Assembly: GCA_017444705.1 (NCBI GenBank)
Contig: JAFSWA010000003.1
Coordinates: 1-19,143 of the forward strand
DNA length: 19,143 nucleotides
DNA from: a bacterium
GTDB taxonomy: Bacteria; Cyanobacteriota; Vampirovibrionia; Gastranaerophilales; Gastranaerophilaceae
Reading direction: 5' to 3'
The notes under the pieces were generated by a model. The model made no database searches. It saw nothing but the letters and a program-made list of their open reading frames with translations, and was not told where the DNA came from. Positions within the stretch are counted from its first letter, which is position 1, and the number at the start of each line of letters is the position of its first letter. This document shows, piece after piece, positions 6,788 through 13,979 of the stretch. Both the position numbers and the translations under genes were made by a program.

Positions 6788-7435
6788 ATGAAAAAGCTTT
6801 GTATTTTATGCGATTTTGACGGAACAATATCATCAAAAGATGCTATTTATTGTTTTTTTAAAGAAAATTGCCTTGACGGATGGCAGAATGTTGAAAATCT
6901 TTGGGTTACAAAACAAATCGATTCAAGAGAATGTCTGAGGCGAGAATTTGCACTTGTTCCAAATCTTACAAAGTCATTAGTTGACAATTTTTTGGCAACT
7001 GTTAATATTGATGAAACTTTCAGAGATTTTTATAAAACCTGTAAAGAAAATGAAACAGATGTTTTTATCGTCAGTGACGGGATAGATTATTTTATAGAAA
7101 AAATTCTTGAAAATCACGGTATAAAAGGAATAAAAGTCATTTCTAATCATGGTGAATTTAAAAATGGGGAAATTGAACTGTCTTATCCGAATATCAGCAA
7201 AAACTGTATAAATAACCTCGGTACCTGCAAATGCAGTGTTTTAGCCGATATGAAAAAATCATATGAAAAAGTTGTTTTTGTCGGAGATGGGGTTTCGGAT
7301 TATTGTGTTGCAAACAAAGCGGATATTTTGTATGCAAAAACTTCACTTTTAACTTATTGTGAAACAAACGAAATAAAATATAATAAATATGATAATTTTG
7401 AAGATATTAAAAAATCTTTGTTTGTTAGAATATAA
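6788..7435 (+). CDS. HAD-family phosphatase, MtnX/PSP-like (subfamily IB)
   Basis: A 215-residue haloacid-dehalogenase-type phosphohydrolase using an aspartyl-phosphate intermediate. Motif I is DFDGT with nucleophile Asp9 and acid/base Asp11. Motif II is Ser96 in FIVSDG, motif III probably Lys148 in LGTCKCS, and motif IV GDGVSD (166-171). The helical cap after motif I and the overall size fit subfamily IB, closest by eye to MtnX (methionine salvage phosphatase) or ThrH/phosphoserine phosphatase. No other methionine-salvage or serine gene is nearby, so the substrate is undetermined. It lies 45 bp after the ldpA homologue with its own promoter, and the 3' side opens into the repeat mosaic. Confidence 0.8.
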   Translation: MKKLCILCDFDGTISSKDAIYCFFKENCLDGWQNVENLWVTKQIDSRECLRREFALVPNLTKSLVDNFLATVNIDETFRDFYKTCKENETDVFIVSDGIDYFIEKILENHGIKGIKVISNHGEFKNGEIELSYPNISKNCINNLGTCKCSVLADMKKSYEKVVFVGDGVSDYCVANKADILYAKTSLLTYCETNEIKYNKYDNFEDIKKSLFVRI

Positions 7436-7552
7436 AACAATAAGAGGACTTTTTGTCGAGATGAAAGCCGAGCTGTATTTTTATATATTATATCCGGTTA
7501 TTATAAAGCTTACGCAATAAGCCGTGGCAATCTAAAAAATATATAAATATTT

Positions 7553-7592
7553 GCCCCCCTTGCGGGGGAAATGTCCGCAGGACAAAGGGGGG
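7553..7592. repeat. C6/G6 hairpin repeat
   Basis: GCCCCCCTT (7553-7561) faces AAAGGGGGG (7585-7592 region). A second small hairpin, TGTCC (7572-7576)/GGACA (7580-7584), is nested inside with a GCA loop. It could act as a bidirectional transcript end. Confidence 0.65.
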
Positions 7593-7640
7593 TAAAATTG
7601 ATGAGGCAATCCAAAATATAAAAATATAACCCCACCCTAA

Positions 7641-7665
7641 CCCTCTCCTAAAAATTAGGGGAGGG
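7641..7665. repeat. CCCTCTCCTAA hairpin repeat
   Basis: CCCTCTCCTAA (7641-7651) and TTAGGGGAGGG (7655-7665) pair at 10 of 11 positions around an AAA loop. It is related to the repeat at 7746-7764. Confidence 0.7.
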
Positions 7666-7675
7666 TGAAGTTGTT

Positions 7676-7697
7676 TGTTCTTGCTTTTGCAAGAACA
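7676..7697. repeat. perfect 9-bp inverted repeat with TTTT loop
   Basis: TGTTCTTGC (7676-7684) and GCAAGAACA (7689-7697) are perfect reverse complements around TTTT. No U run follows on either strand, so it is not a classical terminator. Confidence 0.7.
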
Positions 7698-7745
7698 TTA
7701 CAAATTCGGGTAGGATAAAAACAGAAAAAAACCCTCTCCCTTAAT

Positions 7746-7764
7746 CCCTCTCCAACGGAGAGGG
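7746..7764. repeat. CCCTCTCC/GGAGAGGG hairpin repeat
   Basis: A perfect 8-bp stem (7746-7753 with 7757-7764) and an AAC loop. Same family as 7641-7665; a degenerate relative (CTCCT...AGGAGAGGG) lies near 8062-8080. Confidence 0.7.
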
Positions 7765-7770
7765 AAATCC

Positions 7771-7854
7771 CATGTCATTGCGAGCGAAGCGACGCAATCC
7801 AAAGTTTATGTTTTTTGGATTACTTCGGTCGTTTCACTCCCTCGTAATGACATG
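7771..7854. repeat. CATGTCATTGCGAG element with inverted ends
   Basis: The 84-bp unit starts CATGTCATTGCGAG and ends CTCGTAATGACATG, so its ends are inverted. Inside, ATTGCG (7777-7782) pairs with CGCAAT (7793-7798). Other CATTGCGA units are at 7899-7939 and 8089-8190. Similar repeats recur in many unrelated bacterial genomes, from memory. I see no coding capacity. Confidence 0.7.
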
Positions 7855-7863
7855 TTGTTTATC

Positions 7864-7885
7864 GGTGCAAAAAATTGCACCCTAC
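7864..7885 (-). repeat. REP-like element, GTAG plus GGTGCAA hairpin
   Basis: On the minus strand GTAG (7882-7885) directly abuts GGTGCAA, a TTTT loop and TTGCACC, a perfect 7-bp stem (7864-7870 with 7875-7881). The stem sequence is close to that of the element at 1066-1086, about 6.8 kb away. Confidence 0.7.
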
Positions 7886-7898
7886 GTTACTTACTATC

Positions 7899-7939
7899 AT
7901 GTCATTGCGAGAAAAACCGCAGGTTTTTCGTGGCAATCC
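7899..7939. repeat. CATTGCGAG...GGCAATCC element
   Basis: ATTGC (7904-7908) pairs with GCAAT (7933-7937), enclosing a perfect AAAAACC (7912-7918)/GGTTTTT (7922-7928) stem. It is a compact version of the element at 7771-7854. Confidence 0.7.
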
Positions 7940-7946
7940 AATTTTT

Positions 7947-7967
7947 GTTGGGTTTCACCCAACCTAC
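7947..7967 (-). repeat. REP-like element, GTAG plus GTTGGGT hairpin
   Basis: On the minus strand GTAG (7964-7967) directly abuts GTTGGGT, a GAA loop and ACCCAAC, a perfect 7-bp stem (7947-7953 with 7957-7963). It has the same orientation as the other three GTAG hairpins. Confidence 0.7.
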
Positions 7968-8088
7968 ATTCTAAAGCTATCACCTCACCCTTAATCCCAA
8001 CCGATAAATCGGTACCCTCATCCGTAAAGCTCGACCTATGGTCTTGCTAACGGCTGATTTGTCTCCTTATTTAGGAGAGGGAGAATAT

Positions 8089-8190
8089 CATGTCATTGCG
8101 ACAAATCAACCGTAAGAAGGGCAACAGCCGAGCCTTACGGGGGAGGGTACAGCTTGCGGTAGGACGAGCGAAGTAAGGATGTGGCAATCC
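8089..8190. repeat. expanded CATTGCGA...GGCAATCC element
   Basis: It starts CATGTCATTGCG and ends TGTGGCAATCC, as in the 7899-7939 copy, but about 85 bp of other sequence rich in CGTAAG/CTTACG separates the ends. It lies just past the gpmI stop and could end that transcript. Confidence 0.55.
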
Positions 8191-8213
8191 AACAAGATAT
8201 AAATTGCAAATAT

Positions 8214-9743
8214 TTATAAAATCAAAGATTTTCCTGTCATTTCTTTTGGCTGGGAAATTTTTAAAATTTTCAAAACAGTAGGAGCAATATCACACAAAGC
8301 ACCATCATCAGCCAAAGTAACCGTATTATCATTAATTACAAAAAACGGAACTTTGTTCGTTGTATGAGCCGTATGCGGATTGCCTGTTTTGGGGTCAACC
8401 ATACATTCCGCATTACCATGGTCAGCGGTTAAAAGCATTGTAACACCGTTTTCTTTGCACTTTTGAGCAATTTTACCCACACAAATATCAACAGTTTCAA
8501 CAGCCTTAACAGCCGCTTTCATTACACCTGTATGCCCAACCATATCAGGATTTGCGAAATTTACCAAAATAAACTTGTACTGTTCATCATCCAAAGCTTC
8601 CAAAACTTTTTCACAAACTTCAAACGCTGACATTTCAGGCTGCATGTCGTATGTAGGAACTTTTGGCGAATTGACCAAAACTCTTGTTTCCAATTCATTA
8701 GGCTCTTCAATTCCGCCGTTAAAGAAAAATGTGACATGGGCATATTTTTCGGTTTCTGCTGTTCTAAATTGTTTTATACCGTTTTCATCCAAAACATCAC
8801 CCAAAATATTTTTCAAAGACTGCGGTTCAAATGCAACAGGAAACGGGAAAGTTTCATCATAACGAGTCATCGTTGTATAACATACATTTTTTGCGACTTC
8901 ATCTCGCTCAAATTCGTCAAAATCATCAAACATAATTGCTTTTGAGATTTCTCTTGCTCTGTCGGGGCGGAAATTATAAAATATTACAGCATCGTTTGTT
9001 TTTATTCTTGAATCTGCATTTCCTATAACAGTCGGTTCAACAAATTCATCAGTTACATCATTTTTATAAGATTCCTCAACTGCTTCTACCGCAGTTTTTG
9101 CCCTATTACCCAAGCCCATCAGCAAACAGTCATAAGCCTTTTTAATTCTTTCCCAGCGGTTATCTCTGTCCATTGCATAATATCTGCCCATAACGGACGC
9201 AACAGGCGGGAGATTATACTTTTTCAATTCATCTTCAAGCAACTGTAAATATTTTACGGCACTTTTCGGCGGGGTATCACGACCGTCCAAAAAGGCATGA
9301 AGATAAACTTTTTTAAGTCCTTGCTTTGCCGCAAATTTTATTAAAGCCAAAATATGGTCAATTGAACTGTGAACGCCGCCATCTGATACAAGTCCGTACA
9401 GATGAAGTCCGCTATTGTATGTTTTTACATGCTTGACGGCATTTAAAAATTTTTCATTTGCAAAAAAAGAACCGTCTTTTATTGCATTATTTATTCTCGT
9501 TAACTCTTGAAAAACAACCCGACCTGCTCCGATATTCAGGTGTCCGACTTCGGAATTTCCCATTTGCCCGTCAGGCAGACCGACGTATTGACCGTCAGCA
9601 TGAATTGTCATAAAGTTTTCAGTTAATTTTAAATTATTATAATTAGGGGTTTTTGCACTCACCGTAGCATCTTCCGGACAACTGCCGTCCGAAATCCCCC
9701 ATCCGTCCATAATACATAATAAAACTCTTTCGTTATTGTTCAT
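8214..9743 (-). CDS. gpmI: 2,3-bisphosphoglycerate-independent phosphoglycerate mutase
   Basis: Interconverts 3- and 2-phosphoglycerate in glycolysis and gluconeogenesis with a metal-bound phosphoserine intermediate; cytoplasmic. The 509 residues match the usual length. The first metal Asp is Asp13 in LCIMDGWGIS, the phosphorylated Ser is Ser64 in GNSEVGHLNIGAGR, and HAFLDGRDTPP, MGRYYAMDRDNRWER, FYNFRPDRARE and LLTADHGNAE supply further metal and substrate residues. It is complete. It is the last gene of thyX-prfA-gpmI, starting 3 nt after the prfA stop. The repeat mosaic begins right after its stop. Confidence 0.97.
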   Translation of the reverse strand: MNNNERVLLCIMDGWGISDGSCPEDATVSAKTPNYNNLKLTENFMTIHADGQYVGLPDGQMGNSEVGHLNIGAGRVVFQELTRINNAIKDGSFFANEKFLNAVKHVKTYNSGLHLYGLVSDGGVHSSIDHILALIKFAAKQGLKKVYLHAFLDGRDTPPKSAVKYLQLLEDELKKYNLPPVASVMGRYYAMDRDNRWERIKKAYDCLLMGLGNRAKTAVEAVEESYKNDVTDEFVEPTVIGNADSRIKTNDAVIFYNFRPDRAREISKAIMFDDFDEFERDEVAKNVCYTTMTRYDETFPFPVAFEPQSLKNILGDVLDENGIKQFRTAETEKYAHVTFFFNGGIEEPNELETRVLVNSPKVPTYDMQPEMSAFEVCEKVLEALDDEQYKFILVNFANPDMVGHTGVMKAAVKAVETVDICVGKIAQKCKENGVTMLLTADHGNAECMVDPKTGNPHTAHTTNKVPFFVINDNTVTLADDGALCDIAPTVLKILKISQPKEMTGKSLIL

Positions 9744-9746
9744 TTT

Positions 9747-10832
9747 TTAATCCTTTATTTCAGCTAATTTTTCCAATTTTAATTTTTGGTCATGTTCTAT
9801 CAAAAGACCGATTAATTCATCCAAATCACCCTCTATCACAGGCCAAATACTGAGGTTATGAGAGATTCTGTGGTCAGTCAAACGTCCTTGCGGGAAGTTA
9901 TAAGTTCTGATTCTTTCGCTTCTGTCACCCGTTCCGACCTGAGAACGCCTTAAATCCGTAATTTCCTGCATTTGCTTTTGGACTTCCAAATCATATAATT
10001 TTGCTTTTAAAATTTGTAAAGCTCTTTCTTTGTTTTGAAGCTGCGAACGTTCCTCGGTACAGAAAATCATAATTCCTGTCGGTTTGTGGAACAATCTTGC
10101 GGCAGTTTCAACTTTATTAACATTTTGACCGCCTGCACCGCCTGAGCGTGCCGTTGACATTTCAATATCCTCAGGTTTAATCTCAATTTCAACATCATCA
10201 ACCTCAGGCATAACGGCAACCGTAGCGGTTGAAGTATGAACTCTGCCCTGAGATTCGGTTTCGGGAACTCTTTGTACTCTGTGGACACCTGATTCATATT
10301 TCAACTGAGAATAAACCGCATCACCCTTTATTGAAATAATAATTTCGGAAAAACCGCCGGCCTCGCATTCGGTTTTAGACAAAACCTGAGTTTGCCAACC
10401 TTTTTTATCTGCGAATTTCAAATACATTCTTGTTAAATCACCTGCAAAAATGTTGGCTTCATCACCGCCTGCACCGCCTCTGATTTCAAGCATAATATCT
10501 TTATCATCCATCGGGTCACGAGGAAGAAGTAAAACTTTCATTTTTTCTTCCAATTCCGCAGATTTTGTTTCGTTTTCTTCCGTTTCGGACTTTAAAAAGG
10601 CTCTCATTTCTTCATCAGTTTCACCTTTTAAAAGTTCTTTTGCTTCTTCAATTGCATCCTGTGCTTTTTTCCACGCATAATAAGTTTCAACCGTTTCTTC
10701 CATTGATTTTCTTTGTTTAGATAAATCTCTGAATTTATTATAATCCTGAGCAGTATTGGGGTCAGACAATATTAAACCTAATTCATTGTACTTGTTCTCA
10801 ATTTGCAGGATTTTATCTAACATATCTTTCAT
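9747..10832 (-). CDS. prfA: peptide chain release factor 1
   Basis: Recognises UAA and UAG stops and triggers release of the finished peptide. The 361 residues are full length. The GGQ hydrolysis motif is at 234-236 in ARSGGAGGQNVNK. The codon-reading tripeptide is PET (190-192, RVPETESQGRVHTS), a normal PxT variant that marks RF1 rather than RF2. The N-terminal coiled coil with a long Glu/Lys-rich stretch (about 60-100) is typical. Its ATG overlaps the thyX stop by one base (TAATG), so translation is probably coupled. Confidence 0.97.
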   Translation of the reverse strand: MKDMLDKILQIENKYNELGLILSDPNTAQDYNKFRDLSKQRKSMEETVETYYAWKKAQDAIEEAKELLKGETDEEMRAFLKSETEENETKSAELEEKMKVLLLPRDPMDDKDIMLEIRGGAGGDEANIFAGDLTRMYLKFADKKGWQTQVLSKTECEAGGFSEIIISIKGDAVYSQLKYESGVHRVQRVPETESQGRVHTSTATVAVMPEVDDVEIEIKPEDIEMSTARSGGAGGQNVNKVETAARLFHKPTGIMIFCTEERSQLQNKERALQILKAKLYDLEVQKQMQEITDLRRSQVGTGDRSERIRTYNFPQGRLTDHRISHNLSIWPVIEGDLDELIGLLIEHDQKLKLEKLAEIKD

Positions 10833-11551
10833 TATTGATTTCCTTTCAAAATATCAAGGGTTGGTTTTCTTCCGCAGGACTTTGCTTCGTCACAAAAGCC
10901 TGTTCTCTCACATTTTGGAACAAGGTGTGATTTAAGCCAAGGCTCTTCTTTGAGTAATTCTTGGCACATTTTTTTTACCAAAAGTCTTATTTCATCTTGT
11001 GCCCTTGTACAAAGCCTTAAATTTGCGATATGGATTAATTCTCTTAAATTGAGGCTTACAACCATTGAGGTTGCACAAGCATTGGGAAGAATAAATCTCG
11101 CATCTTCCGCCGGAATCCCCGCTTCTGTAAATTCCAAATACAGCTTTGAAATCTCACCCATAAAATCTTCATATTTTTGTTTCAATTCTTCATTTTTCAT
11201 AATTGTCGGGGGAATTAAATAGTCAAATTGACCTTTTTCTTTTACATAACGCTGAGATTTTTGAGAAAAAGACATGTGTCTGTGTCTGACCAATTGGTGT
11301 GAGCATGCCCGAGAGATATTAGAAATTGCAAAAGAGACCTGTATATGTTCTATTGTCGAATAGTGTCCTGATGAAATAACTTTTTCTATTAAAGATAACA
11401 TTTTTTCTTCATCATCTGTTTTCTCATAAATATTAATAGGCAAATCCGCACTGTAACAGGTTCTGCAAGCCGTATAAATTGTGCGGAGCATATCTTTCGG
11501 CTTTGAAATCAGATTAACAACAGGTTCATTTGTTTTTTGCAAAGTTTCCAT
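10832..11551 (-). CDS. thyX: FAD-dependent thymidylate synthase
   Basis: Flavin-dependent methylation of dUMP to dTMP using methylenetetrahydrofolate; replaces ThyA in many bacteria. The ThyX signature RHRxxSxxxxSxRY reads RHRHMSFSQKSQRY. GHYSTIEH and NACATSMVVSLNLRELIH supply flavin and substrate residues. The 239-residue product from the ATG at 11551 has normal length. I prefer that ATG, with GGGGG 4 nt upstream, over an in-frame TTG at 11584 that lies at the promoter -10. It is the first gene of thyX-prfA-gpmI. The Cys-rich C-terminal tail (CERTGFCDEAKSCGRKP) is not part of the catalytic core. Confidence 0.95.
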   Translation of the reverse strand: METLQKTNEPVVNLISKPKDMLRTIYTACRTCYSADLPINIYEKTDDEEKMLSLIEKVISSGHYSTIEHIQVSFAISNISRACSHQLVRHRHMSFSQKSQRYVKEKGQFDYLIPPTIMKNEELKQKYEDFMGEISKLYLEFTEAGIPAEDARFILPNACATSMVVSLNLRELIHIANLRLCTRAQDEIRLLVKKMCQELLKEEPWLKSHLVPKCERTGFCDEAKSCGRKPTLDILKGNQ

Positions 11552-11574
11552 AGTACCCCCATAACTACTCTTTA

Positions 11575-11603
11575 ATAATAACAAGAAAAAATAATAGTTA
11601 CAA
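11575..11603 (-). promoter_or_regulatory. sigma70-type promoter of thyX-prfA-gpmI
   Basis: On the minus strand: TTGTAA (11598-11603), exactly 17 bp, then TATTAT (11575-11580). The predicted start leaves about 17 nt of leader with a GGGGG ribosome site before the thyX ATG. Confidence 0.6.
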
Positions 11604-11644
11604 GAGTTTACGAAATCTGTTTACATACTGTTTTTGGACATACC

Positions 11645-11902
11645 TTAAAAAATTTGTGCGGGAATTTTTGTACTTTCAAGATAAATGTTATACCCGTCAA
11701 GAGCTTTTATTGTCTGTACAATAATCACGGAATCCGTTCTTTTATACACTTCGTTTATTATGCTTTCAATTTTCTGCATATCATCAGGCATTATTACCTT
11801 TGCTTCGTCTTTAACCTCTCCGTGTGAAATTAAATATTTGCATGCTGTACAACTAAGTGATACACAAAAAATCATTAGCAATAAAATTAATATTTTTTTC
11901 AT
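11645..11902 (-). CDS. small exported protein, possible lipoprotein
   Basis: An 85-residue protein I do not recognise. Residues 1-20 (MKKILILLLMIFCVSLSCTA) form a signal peptide with a Lys pair and a hydrophobic core. Cys18 and Cys21 (LSCTAC) hint at a lipobox but neither fits the consensus well. The rest is charged and looks like a small alpha/beta domain (QKIESIINEVYKRTDSVII...GYNIYLESTKIP). AAAGGAG lies about 6 nt before the ATG. It is divergent from panD (95 bp) and separated from thyX by 93 bp with an own thyX promoter, so it may be a single-gene unit. Confidence 0.6.
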   Translation of the reverse strand: MKKILILLLMIFCVSLSCTACKYLISHGEVKDEAKVIMPDDMQKIESIINEVYKRTDSVIIVQTIKALDGYNIYLESTKIPAQIF

Positions 11903-11997
11903 TTCATTCTCCTTTGAAAATCATTATATCAGTTTAAATAAAATATTCAAAACAAATAAAATTACGCACGATTTTTTGTTTGTTATAAAATAGAAGT

Positions 11998-12369
11998 ATG
12001 TTAATAGAATATTTATATTCAAAAATACACAGAGCAACCGTAACCGATGCGAATTTAAACTATATCGGGTCAATTACTATTGATGAAGAATTGATGGATT
12101 TGGCAAATTTAAAAGTCGGACAAAAAGTTGATATTTTAAATGTTACAAACGGAGAACGCTTTCAAACTTACACTATAAAAGGAGAAAGAGGAAAACGTAA
12201 TATTTGCCTTAATGGTGCCGCCGCACACAAAGCTTCAATCGGGGATAAAGTAATTATTGTTGCTTATGCGCATATGACTGATGAAGAATATAATAATTTT
12301 GAACCCTCAATTGTTATTGTTGATGAAAATAACAACCCCGTAAATCAAAAACATTATTCTGCGGTATAA
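11998..12369 (+). CDS. panD: aspartate 1-decarboxylase proenzyme
   Basis: Makes beta-alanine from aspartate for pantothenate and coenzyme A, using a pyruvoyl group formed by self-cleavage. The cleavage pair is Gly24-Ser25 (NYIGSITID). Other known active-site positions are present: Lys9, His11, Arg54, Tyr58 and Asn72 (LNGAAA). The 123-residue length is normal. No ribosome site is visible; TATAAAAT (11984-11991) ends 6 nt before the ATG, so the mRNA may be leaderless. No panB or panC is seen here. The stop is 3 nt from that of a small ORF on the other strand. Confidence 0.96.
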   Translation: MLIEYLYSKIHRATVTDANLNYIGSITIDEELMDLANLKVGQKVDILNVTNGERFQTYTIKGERGKRNICLNGAAAHKASIGDKVIIVAYAHMTDEEYNNFEPSIVIVDENNNPVNQKHYSAV

Positions 12370-12372
12370 AAT

Positions 12373-12510
12373 TTATTTTTTTTCAGGGTGGTTTGAATTT
12401 GACAAAATTATCTCCTGATATTCAGCTTTGTCTATGTTCAAGCCCTTAATTTTTACTTCAAATTTTTTCTTTTTCTTCTTTGAATTTTGTTTTTTATTTT
12501 CTTCATTCAT
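12373..12510 (-). CDS. 45-residue lysine-rich small ORF after trkH
   Basis: ATG at 12510, two nt after the trkH stop, and TAA at 12373-12375. The product starts MNEENKKQNSKKKKKKFEV and continues IKGLNIDKAEYQEIILSNSN to HPEKK: a basic, probably disordered N-terminus and a strand-helix-like tail. It fills nearly all the space between trkH and the panD stop. The position suggests translational coupling to trkH, and a charged small protein could be a regulator or accessory of the K+ channel, but that is inference. The ribosome site is weak (GGAG about 17 nt upstream). I do not recognise it. Confidence 0.45.
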   Translation of the reverse strand: MNEENKKQNSKKKKKKFEVKIKGLNIDKAEYQEIILSNSNHPEKK

Positions 12511-12512
12511 AT

Positions 12513-13970
12513 TTACTGCTTTCTTAATCTCCATAAATCAGGATGCAGGAATATCAAAAACGGTACGAGTTCAAGTCTGCCTACTATCATATTAAATATA
12601 AACACAAATTTTGTTGCTGTATGCAAATCGTTAAAATTATTCATAGGACCGATATCAGCGAATCCGGGTCCGATATTACCCAAAGAAGCAATAGCTCCTG
12701 ACATTCCCACAACGACATTTGACTCAATAACAGTTGCAATAATTGAAGTTACAACGCAAATTACAATATAAAATACTAAAAATGACAAAATCTGATCGGC
12801 AATTTCATTCGGCACAACCTTATTATCAAGTTTCATAGTAAAAACACCCTGAGGATGGACGAGTTTTGCAATTTCTCTTTTCAGAAATTTGAACGCAAAC
12901 AAGACCCGAACCGCTTTAACTCCGCCCGCAGCAGAACCCGCACATGCACCTATCATTGCGGTTGTAAACAAAAATACCTTCTCCGCAGTGTTCCAGTTGG
13001 CGAAATCCAAAGTCGCAAAACCTGAACTTGTCAGCATACTAATTACCTGAAATAATGATTCTCTTATTGAAGATACAAAATCTATATGCTGATTTATAAT
13101 AAGAGCCGAAGCTAAAAGTGCACTGATTACTATAATCACACAGCAATAAAACTTAAATTCTTCATTTGAGAAAAGCTTTGTAATCTGACCTTTGAAAAAA
13201 ACTTTATATTGAAGTGCAAAGTTTGTACCTGCCAAAAACATAAACACTATCATTATCCATGAAACAGTAGGGGAATATTCGGATATACTTGCCGCATTAG
13301 GAGAAAACCCGCCCGCCGCTATTGTCGAAAAAGAATGACAAACCGCTTCAAAAAATCCCATTCCCGCAAATTTAAGACAAATGATTTCCAAAACGGTTAA
13401 TATAATATAAACTCCCCAAAGCGTACCCGCCGTATTTTTTATTCTCGGTGTAATTTTATCCTTAACGGGACCTGTTGCCTCCGCAAAAAATAACTGACGC
13501 CCCGCAACTGCAAATTGAGGCAAAATCGCAATAAACATAATGATTATACCCATACCGCCAAGCCATTGGGAAAAACTTCTGAAAAAAAACATTGTTTTCG
13601 GATACGCAGAAAAATCCGTCAAAATCGTAGCACCGGTAGTTGTTATTCCTGATGTTGATTCAAACAGTGCATTTATCGGAGTAAATCCGTAAAACAGATA
13701 TATAATCATCCCGACAAGTGCAAAAATAACCCAAGAAAGAGTTACAATCGCAAGACCTTCCGTTCTTTTGAGATTATTCAAATAATCAAAATTAACCTTC
13801 TTATTCCTTATAATCAACCCTGTTAAAAATGCAATCGCAGATGCTGTTACAAAGGGAGTTATCGAACTCCAATCATGGTAATAAATCGCAACCAAAACCG
13901 GTATAAGAATAATGAGTGATAAATATCTTAAAACCAAACCAAGAGCATTCAGAATGTAATTTATTCTCAT
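12513..13970 (-). CDS. trkH: TrkH/KtrB family K+ transporter membrane subunit
   Basis: The K+-translocating subunit of a Trk/Ktr uptake system in the cytoplasmic membrane. The 485 residues hold about ten hydrophobic segments plus four re-entrant pore loops, each with its conserved Gly: ITTTGATIL, STIAAGGFSPN, MLTSSGFATLD and ASLGNIGPGF. The basic stretch KFLKREIAKLVHP and the C-terminal LELVPFLIFLHPDLWR are typical of TrkH. The ATG at 13970 has a weak GGTAGCGG upstream, 9 nt after the trkA stop, consistent with translational coupling. Encoded together with its cytoplasmic regulator trkA. Confidence 0.93.
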   Translation of the reverse strand: MRINYILNALGLVLRYLSLIILIPVLVAIYYHDWSSITPFVTASAIAFLTGLIIRNKKVNFDYLNNLKRTEGLAIVTLSWVIFALVGMIIYLFYGFTPINALFESTSGITTTGATILTDFSAYPKTMFFFRSFSQWLGGMGIIIMFIAILPQFAVAGRQLFFAEATGPVKDKITPRIKNTAGTLWGVYIILTVLEIICLKFAGMGFFEAVCHSFSTIAAGGFSPNAASISEYSPTVSWIMIVFMFLAGTNFALQYKVFFKGQITKLFSNEEFKFYCCVIIVISALLASALIINQHIDFVSSIRESLFQVISMLTSSGFATLDFANWNTAEKVFLFTTAMIGACAGSAAGGVKAVRVLFAFKFLKREIAKLVHPQGVFTMKLDNKVVPNEIADQILSFLVFYIVICVVTSIIATVIESNVVVGMSGAIASLGNIGPGFADIGPMNNFNDLHTATKFVFIFNMIVGRLELVPFLIFLHPDLWRLRKQ

Positions 13971-13979
13971 AACCGCTAC

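Larger units (their letters stand above)
7436..8213. repeat. gene-free mosaic of hairpin repeats between convergent genes
   Basis: 778 bp between the 3' ends of the HAD gene and gpmI. I see no protein-like ORF and no tRNA. The stretch is built of short inverted repeats of several families: CATTGCGA...GGCAATCC units, GTAG-REP hairpins, CCCTCTCC/GGAGAGGG units and a CCCCCC/GGGGGG hairpin. Lone GGCAATC remnants occur near 7526 and 7605. Local GC is higher than in the genes. The strongest elements are listed separately. Confidence 0.8.

Noticed and set aside
7772..8050. 92-codon plus-strand open frame in the repeat island
   Set aside because: It is made entirely of hairpin repeat units, and its product is low in plausible structure and unlike any protein family I know.
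7436..8213. CRISPR array
   Set aside because: The repeats vary in type and spacing, are palindromic units of different families, and no cas gene is present.
11549..11584. TTG at 11584 as the thyX start
   Set aside because: It lies at the promoter -10; the ATG at 11551 has GGGGG upstream and gives the usual length.
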